Shown here: piece after piece, positions 36,130 to 46,700 of the stretch
Layout: the number at the start of each line of letters is the position of its first letter
Numbering within the stretch: the stretch's first letter is position 1
NCBI GenBank assembly: GCA_947069175.1
Contig: CAMTDV010000012.1
Coordinates: forward strand, 38,162,341 to 38,226,340
Length of the DNA: 64,000 nt
Direction: 5' to 3'
From: Scalesia atractyloides
Lineage: Eukaryota; Streptophyta; Magnoliopsida; Asterales; Asteraceae
Position numbers and translations under genes: made by a program
Notes under the pieces: model-generated
What the model saw: the letters and a program-made list of their open reading frames with translations, nothing else
Database searches by the model: none
Told to the model about the DNA's origin: nothing

Positions 36130-38130
36130 TTAGTAAGACAGTGGGACCCAGGCCATCGTGGTCCTAGGTTTCCCTGAAGTATCAAAATAAGACACTTCTT
36201 TCAGACACAAGTCCCCTTTTGTTTTGAGGATTGGTGATGTTGTTGCCGCTTTTGATTTGGGTTTCCAAATCTGGTTCATTTTAACAAACACGGTTGTTTC
36301 CTTTGATTTAGCAACTTTGGCTGTTCCAGGTTTGGTCGTTTTAGACACAGATTTTTGTTTCTGAACAGCCTTGCATTTTTTTTGCAACATTCCAATCCCC
36401 ATCAGATGGTTTAACCTTGGGATTCACATTCTTCATTGCCTTAGGTGATGATACCTTCATCGGCTTTGAATGATTGTTATCCTTAGGTGTAACCTTCTAA
36501 TTTTGACCACGATGCGGAACATGGGGACTGCGTGTGCAGTTTCGAGCAATGTGACCAGGAATGCCGCAATTGAAGCACGTTTGTCTCTTCACATATAAAA
36601 CATTCTGATTAGCTTGATTTGCTCTTGCAGGCCCTGAAGGATGAACTGATCCCTTCTGTGCTTGATTTCATTGCACGTTTCTTGCAGAAGAAGATGAATT
36701 TAGATGTTTGGACTTGTCGTTAGCAAGGGCCTTCTTCTGTTGTGGAGATTTCTTTTGATTTTTCTTGTTTGGTTTAGACTGTAATTCTTCTTCAGAAATC
36801 TCCTCAACCATTCCAAAAGCTTTGCGAGCACGGTCAAAAGCATATTTTTCACATTTTCCATTAAAGACTGGCTTAACAAAAATATTTTTCACAACACTAG
36901 CCTTTTGAGGGCTATTGCTGCCCAATGATGATTTTTGAGAGCGTGATTGTCCTTGTCGTTTGGACTTCTGCTTTCTTCCTCTCTGATTTGCTCGTTTATG
37001 CTCTTTTAGCTTGCTCAGAACCTTTTCATCAGAAGCAGAAGGTTTAGATTATTCAGTTTGCGCACTTGGAGCCTTATTCACATCAGCTCTCTCTTCATCA
37101 GCTATGATAAAGTCGGAGAGTCCTGGTTTATCAGATGAAGGACCAGACACTCCAGCTGAATCATTAGAAGAGTCAATAGCACTAGATGGTTCCCGTGTGT
37201 CTGACGTATAATCACTGGGTTTGTTGTACACCATATGCTATGATTTCTCAATATCTTCGTCGGTTTCAGGCAAGTTGTGATTATACAGTGGGGGCAACCT
37301 GATTGAATAACAAACCCTTCCCTTTGTTCTCCTTATATACCAGCTGCACATTGCACACGTCTTGAACGAGCTTGCTGGATGTATCAAACTTCTTTATATT
37401 AACTTAGTTTTGTTAATATTTTCCAGTAAGAAGTCCCAGCTCAACTCTTACCAAGTCGCATTCCATGGTTTTTGAATCTAATCTGGTTTTGTAATCATGG
37501 ACCCAACATTTCTGTTGATTTACATCCAGGTGGAGCTGAGCTATGTCTTTCTTTTGTGCTTCAACCTTTTCTGTGAGTAACTTGTTACTTTCTCGAAGGC
37601 CGATGCACTAAGCCATTGCATTGTTGTAATCATCAGCCATTTTGGAATTAAATGCCCTGAGTTAAGCAACCCTATTCCTGCAAGGTTCAGTGCACAAAAG
37701 GTAGTTGACTGTGTCAATGTGCGAGCTTGGTTTGTCAGCGTCAGTTTGGGCTTTAGGTAGAGTTTGGGGTGCTGGGCTGCTGATTGCTGCTTGCTGGGCT
37801 TGAGGTTTCTATTCGGACACTTCTTCAAGATTAGACTCTGTTGATTTAGCGTATAGATCTTGGAGATCTTGGTTTGATTGTAAATGATCCCGCAACCAAG
37901 ATACAAAGGAGTCTTTGTCATCACCCAAAAAGGTATGCATCTCATTTCTTACTTCCTCTTTTCGCCTCCCACGTTCAAGCAAATGCATCACATAGTTAGC
38001 AACCTGAAAAACATTGTAGTTTCCAATAAACTCATTCAGATTTTCCTTCACTTGATCCAGCAAGTTCGGGTTTTGATTTTGTGTTGGGCTGAACACTATG
38101 TTCGTGTGTTGAGCTTGGACTGTAAACATC
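36130..38130 (-). pseudogene. gag of the gag-only element, copy 2, frame-broken
   Basis: Starts MFTVQAQHTN at 38130 and ends MAWVPLSY before the stop at 36130-36132, like copy 1. The zinc knuckle CFNCGIPGHIARNC (near 36540-36580) is intact as CX2CX4HX4C. It is broken by several frameshifts and stops. The two copies agree in start, knuckle and end, and both lack pol. Confidence 0.8.
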
Positions 38131-38406
38131 TTCGGATAATCGAAAGCGTATCGGTAAACACGATAAAAAATGTCCGAAAAACTGTTTTTACCAAAATGTA
38201 TCGTTAGACTCGTCTTGACGATATGATTCCAATGATATATAATGTCAAAGACCTTTTTTCTTTTTTTTTCACACGAGTCTAACCGTGCAACCGGTTTGTC
38301 AAGATTGTCTATGGACCAAATTCTGTGTGCCAAAACGTTTAACTCTGGTTACGTCAGCTGGTTAACTTTCCACCTTTGTGGGTACAATTCGGAACAATAT
38401 CGAATT

Positions 38407-38890
38407 CGAAACAGTAACTCGGATTGTTAATCCGAGATGGAATCTCGAGACAGTGATCCAAGATGCTAATCCAAGATGGTGATTCGGAACAGCGATCCGA
38501 GATGGTATCTGAGATGCACTATTTCAATCCGAGATGCTTCCTTTTTATCCGAGATGCTTCCAAAATTTAAGATGCAATTTGAAATGCAATCCGAGATGGA
38601 AGAATATGATCCGAAATCCTTGAAGATTATCCGAAGTCCTTGAAGATTATCCGAAATCCTTGAAGATTATGCGAAATCCTTGAAGATTTATCCGAAATCT
38701 ATGCGAAATTCAAGATTTTTATCCGAAATTGAACAGATTAATCCTAAATCAATCCGAAATCTATCCGAAATGTATCCGAAATTCAAACAACTGATCCGAA
38801 TCCTATCCGAAATGCAAAGGATTTATCTAAAATACAGCAGAATGATCCGAAATGTAAACAGAAGATCCGAATTCCTTGAATGTTGATCCA
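38407..38890. repeat. Leader minisatellite of gag-only element copy 2
   Basis: Units around atccgaaatccttgaagatt (four or five near 38610-38700) with many shorter atccga(a/g)at variants on both sides; longer than the array in copy 1. Confidence 0.85.
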
Positions 38891-38964
38891 AAATGCTTCA
38901 TTTTCAGCAGAAACCGAACAGAATTAGTGTGATATCAGATCTGAGCCTGGAAACAGGTCAACCA

Positions 38965-38977
38965 GGCTCTTATACCA
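38965..38977 (-). promoter_or_regulatory. Primer-binding site, one mismatch
   Basis: The minus strand reads TGGTATAAGAGCC, one base different from the tRNA-iMet PBS of copy 1. Confidence 0.8.
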
Positions 38978-38979
38978 AT

Positions 38980-39391
38980 TGTAAATCCCGATAATCCAGA
39001 TTTAACAATGATATCACATGATCACCACGGATGGGCATAATCCAAACTTAATGATCTTCAAGAAAAACCGAAATGATGAAGAACAATATGAATCAACATT
39101 AACACCTTGCACATGATTCTATTACTTGAATAAGCAAAATTGTCTAATACAAGACAGAGGCTCTCTAGAGAAATCCCAAAAGTCTAACCCTAGAAATGAC
39201 ATAAGCTTAGCTTATATACCTAGGTTAAGGACATGCCCCTATGGGCTTGCCTGGCCCACATGGCCTATGGCATGCCCGAATAACCTATAAAGGTCCAAAC
39301 ATAATACAAACTAACTCAGTTAATCCCAGTTAACTACCATAGACCGTTGCGTATATTTGATCCGTCAGTCTCACACTTATAGGACCTAACA
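38980..39391 (-). repeat. 5' LTR of gag-only element copy 2
   Basis: 412 bp; begins TGTAAATCCC and ends GACCTAACA. Confidence 0.9.
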
Positions 39392-39860
39392 ATGCAGCAT
39401 GGGTTATAGATGGGAATTTCGTTCAGAAAGTCCTCCAATGGATTATCATTAACCGTCTTCATCCTGTATGCCTTCATGTCTTCTGATGTCACTTCATTCT
39501 TCCATTTAACATATATTTTCGTTTTCGTTCATCTTTCTCTTCTTTTCTCCTTTTGTTCTCCTACACATATCACCAACAATCGTCAAGATCTCTAGCAATG
39601 AGTCAAACCATTATATGTGCATTTAAAAATTCACAGAAAATTCGCAAATTTACATAAAAGGTACATGTTAACAGACTAACCAACACAAATGCATCAACAT
39701 GACAATCTAAAATCTAAAAGCAAAATAATTTTTGCATCTCCTCATGAAAGGTAGTTATTAAAACGTCATAAACTGATAAAATTACCTTCTTAAGTGCTTT
39801 AGCCAGTATCTTTTGATCCAAAATCAAATCATCAAGCATGCATGTTACTACTTGTTGATC

Positions 39861-39998
39861 CTAGAAAAACAATAATTGACTAAACGTGGAAATTAATTTC
39901 AACATGTATAGAAAATAGTGTGCAGAATTAGAAATCAAACTTTCAAGAAACCGAACTACAAAACTTTCAAGTTTATATGACTTTGAATGGTTACAAGG
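39861..39998 (-). other. Intron-like remnant upstream of the SLU7 exon
   Basis: AT-rich non-coding sequence that ends (minus strand) in a pyrimidine-rich run and TAG before the exon at 39860. It is cut at 39999 by an LTR. Confidence 0.5.
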
Positions 39999-40356
39999 TG
40001 TCACACCCCGACTAGTAGCAAAAGTAAAATTAGGATGCAACAGGCACCTCTGGTACAAGCATATTGTTTATAAGGATACTTTATTGTTATTAAACTGTAC
40101 TATAGATTACAGTGTTGATTGCATACTACATGTATGCTACAATGGCATGTTCCTGCGAACCACGTTAATATTCTAAACATCATGCTTCAATACGCATATT
40201 CATCTACAAAACACATCTTGTATAGCAAATGCAAGTATCACACAAGTCTCAAGTTATCTGAAAAGCATGTTAAAGTTTTGAGATGTCAACTACAAATAGT
40301 TGGTGAGTTTTACTGTTTCTGTTTGTTTTAAAAGTAAGTTCGAACAGAATTATTTT
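39999..40356 (-). mobile_element. Outermost LTR of the right-hand nest, first 358 bp
   Basis: Begins TGTCACACCCCGACTAG, the plus-strand form of an LTR end. It is interrupted at 40357 by another TGTCACACCCCGG LTR. The rest of this element must lie beyond 64000. The family is not matched elsewhere in the window. Confidence 0.65.
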
Positions 40357-41079
40357 TGTCACACCCCGGATTTCCAACCCAAATCCATATACCGGTGGGC
40401 CCGGGTGGGGAGTATTGTGATGTCAGTTGATAACATCATTGTCAATTAAACACGGCACAGCAGAAGTCTTGGAGTAATTACTATTACAAACTAAATGTTC
40501 GAAAATACAAAATAATATACATGCTCGTAATAGAAGATCCATAAGCGGATCATAAATTGTACATGGAAAGAATATAAAACAGACTTTGGGCAGATTTAGG
40601 ATTTGCAAGATCCTCTATCACTACCGAGCACTTCGAGTGTCACACCCTCAATTCCCACTTGCGGAGTTTTACCACGAGGCGTGTGAACAAACCAGAATCT
40701 GAAACACTAGTAGGTCGAACGACTCTATATGATTTGATAATACGTTTTCCAAAAATCATTTGATTAACCAATTATCGTAGATTTTAGATTGTCTTAGTTA
40801 GTTACCAAAGTTTAGCGAAAGCATTAGTTTAAGTGGTTGAGCAGAAGCATAAAATAATTAGAGAAATGGGCGCCAACACAAACGCCAAAACAAATGAAAA
40901 ACCCAAAACAACGTTTGTAATTGAGACTCGATAAAAGATGTCTTGTTCAATGCATGTGAGTGCACCTAGAGCTCCTAGCCTCCTGAGAAACATGTAAAGA
41001 AACAAGTGTCAACATTAAAGATGAGTGAGTTCACAGGTTTTCATAAATTCGTTTGTTCGGTTATGAGTTTGTTTCCCCC

Positions 41080-41243
41080 GTTATCCCTAACACGGGATAA
41101 CGATTTAGTTCCATTATTCCCATCCCGGAATAATAATGATGTTGGTTCCACTATTCCAAACCCGGAATAAATAGTTGTTGTTTCCATTATTCCAAACCCG
41201 GAATAATAAGTTGTTGTTTCCATTATCCTCAACCCGGGATAAT
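41080..41243 (-). repeat. Run of five hairpins in the 3' LTR of B
   Basis: Stems GTTATCCC/GGGATAAC, three ATTATTCC-type (one altered by c/t changes), and a last ATTATCCT/GGGATAAT with one mismatch. Same place as in the other LTRs. Confidence 0.85.
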
Positions 41244-42137
41244 ATAGTTGATTCGTAATTAAGTTCAATGTTAACATATATAGGTAGCTAGCCTAAAGTT
41301 ATGTCACATAAGAGTTCGCGATCGAAGCTGACTGTTGTGCCTCCGTGTTGCCAGGCCTATCACTGACCATGGCGAAGTTAGGCCAAATTATTCACCCGTT
41401 GACCATACCCGGTCGGCTAGCGCGACTAGCTCGGATGGGGCTTGTCGGGCCCAGTAGTACTACTTATAATTCCCCCGCTATTAAAACCCAATACTAACGA
41501 TCCGAGAGATTGACGAGGACTTAAGTGATATAGCTACTTAGTGACCATAACATTACATTAACATCAACTTAGTTACCGGATAGTTATGTGACGTTAATTT
41601 CGTATAACGTAAAGAGATTGAGTTTGAAGAGTGTATACATGTTTCTCCCCCCTGTTGTTTAAAAACCGGATAAAGTTAGGGGCCGTGAACTCACCTTTAT
41701 TTGCTCGGTTAGTGTAGCAAAGAAGTTGTAAAGGATGGGACCGCTAATTGCGTCCTAACAAACCAATTGATTTCAAGTCAGTGTGTGATCACACCAATAC
41801 AAATTCTACACGTAATTTACGCACAAAGTGATACACACAACAAAATATCTAACACTCAAACATGCATGCAAGTATCCTCATGTGATCATAGTAATCAAAA
41901 CAGTTTATCATGAACATAATTCAATCCATACAACACTTTGGTGCACACAATCACAAGTTATCAAATTTCAGCTTAATACTCATAATTCAGCTGTTTTCTA
42001 GGATTTTTATAAAATAGTTCCAACGTTCCAAAAATTCCAATTATTTTACAGTAGGTGACATTTATAATGTAGAAATTTATATAAATTTTCTAAGTCCTAA
42101 ATCTTTACCAATTAACCATAAATATTAATATACTAGG

Positions 42138-42169
42138 CTGCAGTCAGATTCGTCGCTTTCTGACTGCAG
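42138..42169 (-). other. Perfect 11-bp stem-loop in the 3' LTR of B
   Basis: CTGCAGTCAGA and TCTGACTGCAG with a 10-base loop. Conserved at about 51060-51091 and 62555-62586. Confidence 0.8.
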
Positions 42170-43067
42170 TCCACGGAAGAATTTATTTAAAAATCACTGA
42201 TCGTCCAATTAACAAAATTCCAGTTGGAGTTGCCCGGAAATTTCCATACCTAGTTTCTGTATAAAATTCATGACTCGACTCCCTACTGATTATAAAATCC
42301 AACTCGATAAACAACCAACAAAATTTCAGGATTTTCACAGCTTTAGTTACTGAACTTATTTGGCCACTTAAAAATATCAAACGACTTCAGAAAATTATGA
42401 GTCCAACGCCATTAGATTCGTTATTCAAATCTCTACGTTCTAGACATCAGAAATCCGTTTTTCGACAACAAATGACAGAGTTACAGCCAGATGAAGTCGG
42501 CTGTAACTATTACTCAGCAAACTGTTTCAGCATTCTATCGCATAAACCGTCCATATTATTAACCTAGGCGATCAAGAACCGGTTTTTCTAATCATAGATC
42601 AATACATATAACATATCCATGCAAACCCTAATCAACATCTCTAGTTTTTACAAACAAACACAGCCTATTATTCTCAGGTTTCGAAAAATCATCACTTGCA
42701 AACATTATTAACAATTCGGCTAGCATAACCTTTCATTCAAACATACAATCCGAAAACAAAAAAATCAAAACACATGCACCCGAATATGATCTGGTAACAT
42801 ATGATGAATTCTAACCTTTAATAACTAGGTAAATAAGCCGAGACTTGGACAAGAATAATCCGGCTGTTCAAGCAAGATCACGACCGAATGAGATGAGCAG
42901 TTCTGCTTGTCACGACCGAGACTGAAAGGGACTGGAAGGAGAGGCTGCTCGTGATCAACAGGGAGTGCAAAGGGGCTGTTTACGGTCGAGGGGATGGAAG
43001 GATTTGCTGCCGTCGGCTGTTAGCTTTTAGGGTTTTGTGTTGTGAATGAATCATGCATGTGGGTTTG

Positions 43068-43075
43068 TATATATA
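43068..43075 (-). promoter_or_regulatory. TATA box in the 3' LTR of B
   Basis: TATATATA, same position as in the other family LTRs. Confidence 0.6.
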
Positions 43076-43498
43076 GCGCAAAGAGAGATAAGGGTTACGG
43101 TTTGGGTTTGAATTCGTGGCCGAGGACTTGGGTTTAAGGTTTGGGTTGCACACAATGAGTTTGCGGTTTGGGCTTGATCTCGGCCGAGAGTGATTTGGGT
43201 TGGTTCGGTTTGGGTTGCTCGCGGATATGGTCTTGGGTTTTGGATAGAAAGCATGGCCGAAGAGACTTGGGTTTAAAGTTTAAAACTTGGTTAACTCCTA
43301 GAGTCACAAGGAATCAAAGTTTTTTCGTGTCGCGGTTCGGTTCGGTTCGTGTACATATTTACCATAATTATTTTATAACTAAAACAATCACATAATCGCA
43401 CATCACGTATTCACTAACTCGTACACGTTTAATACGTAGCATACAATTTATTCGACAAGTATTGCGTTTAAGTTATCCGAAAAACCCGAGATGTCACA

Positions 43499-43510
43499 TT
43501 ATCCCCATGT
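43499..43510 (-). promoter_or_regulatory. Polypurine tract of element B
   Basis: The minus strand reads ACATGGGGATAA directly before the 3' LTR. A diverged duplicate of this border lies at 43717-43762. Confidence 0.75.
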
Positions 43511-43536
43511 TGAAAGAATTTTCGTCCCGAAAATTG

Positions 43537-43759
43537 AGTAAACGCGGTTTAGCATGCAGCGTACATGTTTAGAGTGCCACGCACAAAGAGTTAGTTCGTT
43601 AATGATGGTACGCAACGTTACAAGAAGTTCCCAAGTGCCATGCACAAAGATTCCCAAGTGCCATGCACAAGGATTTAGTTAACAATGGTATGCGAAAGTA
43701 TGAGAAATTTCCAGGTTGTCACATCATCCCTATGTTGAAAGAATTTTCATCCCGAAAAT
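43537..43759 (-). other. Region between pol stop and PPT of element B, with repeats
   Basis: Contains short repeats of cccaagtgccatgcacaa near 43630-43670 and a second copy (43717-43762) of the LTR-end plus PPT block. No gene is present. Element E has the same start after 63858. Confidence 0.7.
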
Positions 43760-46700
43760 TTAGTTACTGGTATCGTTAGTTTGCTGCTCAGTTGCGAAGA
43801 GGTGTGGGTATTTGCTTTTCATTTGGTCCTCTCTTTCCCACGTGAACTCTGGTCCACGCTTAGAGTCCCAACGAACCTTTACGATCGGAATCTTGTTGTG
43901 CCTTCGAGTCTTGATTTCACGATCCATGATCTCGATAGGCTGTTCCACGAAGTGTAGTTGTTCATCCACTTGGATCTCATCCAATGGAATGACTAGAGTT
44001 TCATCTGATAGACACTTCTTCAGATTTGACACGTGAAAAACGATGTGAACTCCACTGAGTTCGGCAGGAAGGTCTAATTGATAAGCTACGGGTCCGATAC
44101 GTTTCAAAATTACAAACGGGCCTACGTACCGTGGGTTTAGTTTGCCCCGTTTTCCAAAGCAGATTACACCCTTCCAGGGTGACACCTTTAGTAAGACGCG
44201 ATCGCCTACTTGAAATTCGAGCGGCTTGCGTCGTTGATCAGCGTAGCTTTTCTGTCGATCTCGTGCCACCGCCATGCGGTTTCTGATTTGTACAATCTTT
44301 TCAGTAGCCTCAAGTATTAACTCAGGGCCTGTGAGTTGACTGTCACCGACTTCTGCCCAGCAGACCGGTGATCTACATTTACGACCGTATAATGCCTCAA
44401 ACGGTGCTGCCGAAATACTCGTATGATAACTGTTGTTATATGAGAATTCTACTAGAGGCAGGTGGATTTCCCAACTATTTCCGAAGTCTACGACGCATGC
44501 CCTAAGCATGTCTTCCAAGGTTTGTATGGTCCTTTCACTTTGACCGTCAGTCTGAGGGTGATAGGTTGTGCTCGTATCCAAGCGTGTTCCCAACGCTTTC
44601 TGGAGTGACTGCCAGAAGTTGGACGTGAAGCGAGCATCTCTGTCTGAGATGATGGACGTTGGCACTCCGTGCCGAGAAACTACTTCCTTTATGTAGATGC
44701 GAGTCAACTTCTCCATCTTATCTGTTTCTTTAATAGCTAGGAAGTGTGCGGACTTAGTTAAACGATCCACAATTACCCAGATGGTATCGCAACCACCCAA
44801 AGTTCGCGGGAGTTTAGTGATGAAGTCCATTGAGATCTGATCCCATTTCCACACTGGGATCTCAGGTTGTTGGAGTAGCCCCGATGGCTTTTGATACTCT
44901 ACCTTGACTTTTGCACAAGTCAAACACTTGCTCACGTAGGTGGCTATATCGGCTTTCATGTTGGGCCACCTATACGCAGCTTTAAGGTCTTGATACATCT
45001 TATCCGAACCCGGATGGATAGAGTATCGGGATTTGTGAGCTTCATCCATGACTAGCTCTCTGAGGTTTCCGTAGAGAGGTACCCATATGCGATTCATGAA
45101 ATACCGGGCTCCATTGGGTTTTACTTCCCAATCGCGTTCCATTTTTCCCACCGATTCGGCCTTGATGTTTCCTCCTTAATTGCTTTTAACTGGGCGTCGC
45201 GTATTTGTTCGGGTAACCCCGAATGAATAGTGAGTTGTAATGCTCGTACACGGCGAGGTTTTAAGTGTTCCTTCCTACTGAGGGCATCAGCTACCACGTT
45301 AGCTTTACCCGGGTGATACCGAATGGCACACTCATAATCGTTCAAGAGTTCGACCCAGCGACGCTGTCGCATGTTCAACTCCTTCTGATCAAAGATGTGT
45401 TGGAGGCTCTTGTGGTCTGTAAAGATTGTGCACTTCGTTCCATAGAGGTAGTGTCTCCAAATCTTAAGTGCAAACACTACTGCTCCCAATTCCAGGTCAT
45501 GCGTCGTGTAGTTTTTCTCGTGAACCTTCAGTTGTCGTGACACATACGCGATGACCTTATCGCGTTGCATGAGTACGCATCCCAATCCCTGAATGGAAGC
45601 ATCACAATACACTACAAAGTCATTTGTCCCTTCCGGCAAGGACAGAATGGGTGCACTGCAAAGTTTCTGTTTCAGCAATTGAAATGCCGCTTCCTGCTTG
45701 TCACCCCAAGCATACTTGACGCCTTTTTGGGTGAGGGTAGTAAGCGGTTGTGCGATCTTTGAAAATCCCTCGATGAAGCGTCTGTAGTAACCAGCCAAAC
45801 CCAAAAATTGACGGATCTCCGTCGGTGTCCTGGGTGCTTCCCAGTTTTTGATAGCTTCAATCTTGGCAGGGTCTACGAGGATACCCTTTTCATTCACGAT
45901 ATGCCCGAGAAACTGAACTTCCCGAATCCAGAAATCACACTTCGAAAGCTTGGCATATAGCTTTTCCCATTGAAGTAATCCTAGCAGTAATCGTAGATGT
46001 TCAGCATGTTCTTCTTCACTTTTGGAGTAGATGAGTATGTCATCGATGAACACAATGACAAACTTGTCGAGGTATGGTTTACACAAGCGGTTCATGAGGT
46101 CCATGAACACCGCAGGTGCGTTGGTGAGACCGAAGGGCATGACCAAGAACTCATAATGGCCATACCGAGTACGAAATGCCGTCTTAGCGATATCCTCCTC
46201 CCTGACGCGTAGCTGATGGTAACCAGACCGTAAATCAATCTTGGAGTAGTAGCTTGACCCCTGAAGTTGGTCGAAGAGATCGTCGATGCGAGGTAACGGG
46301 TATCATTTCTTGACAGTAACCTTGTTGAGTTCCCTGTAGTCGATGCACATGCGGAAGGTCCCGTCCTTCTTCTTGACAAACAGGACTGGAGCTCCCCATG
46401 GCGAAGCGCTTGGTCGGATAAATCCTTTTTCTAATAGCTCCTGAAGTTGGGTAGACAGCTCCTGCAGCTCGGCTGGAGCTAGGCGGTATGGAGCCTTGGC
46501 GATAGGAGTTGCATTGTTCGCCAATTCGATTTCAAACTCCAATTGTCGATGGGGTGGAAGACCAGGTAGTTCTTCTGGGAATACATCGGAAAAATCACGG
46601 ACGACAGGGATGTCTTCTATATGTTTCTCGTCCTTAGGCTGTTCAGTAATCAGTGCGAGTAAAGCGAAGGAGTTCTTCCTCCGAAGATACTTCTGCGCTT

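Larger units (their letters stand above)
33719..39391 (-). mobile_element. Gag-only LTR retroelement, copy 2 (5673 bp)
   Basis: Same family and layout as 19428-24972: LTRs 33719-34109 (391 bp) and 38980-39391 (412 bp), PPT, about 2 kb non-coding, gag-like region, leader with minisatellite, PBS. It has a perfect 5-bp TSD atgca (33714-33718 and 39392-39396). No pol domain is visible. It is inserted in the last exon of the SLU7 remnant. Confidence 0.92.
33707..39860 (-). pseudogene. SLU7-like pre-mRNA splicing factor, 3' exons only, disrupted
   Basis: Two exon-like segments lie on the minus strand. Exon 39860-39786 (75 bp, preceded by ...TTTTTCTAG and followed by GTAAT) reads CMLDDLILDQKILAKALKK, like the plant SLU7 DDLVLDE-LLAEALKK segment. 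The next exon begins after ...ATGTGTAG at 39560: KRRKEEKDERKRKY, then after a one-base frame change VKWKNEVTSEDMKAYRMK and NPLEDFL, matching the SLU7 C-terminus. The coding frame would end at TGA (33709-33707), but the gag-only element 33719-39391 is inserted (TSD atgca) just before the stop. SLU7 acts in 3' splice-site choice in the nucleus. Upstream exons are absent: an LTR starts at 39999. The frameshift and insertion argue for a pseudogene or gene relic; the identity rests on recalled family motifs. Confidence 0.75.
40638..43498 (-). repeat. 3' LTR of element B
   Basis: TGTCACACCCTC ... GATGTCACA on the plus strand. It contains the hairpin run (41080-41243), the stem-loop (42138-42169) and a TATA box. 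Confidence 0.96.

Noticed and set aside
43051..43254. Short LTR ORFs repeated at 43051-43254 and 51973-52176
   Set aside because: They match only because the two LTRs of element B are near-identical; the solo LTR and the E LTR do not keep them.
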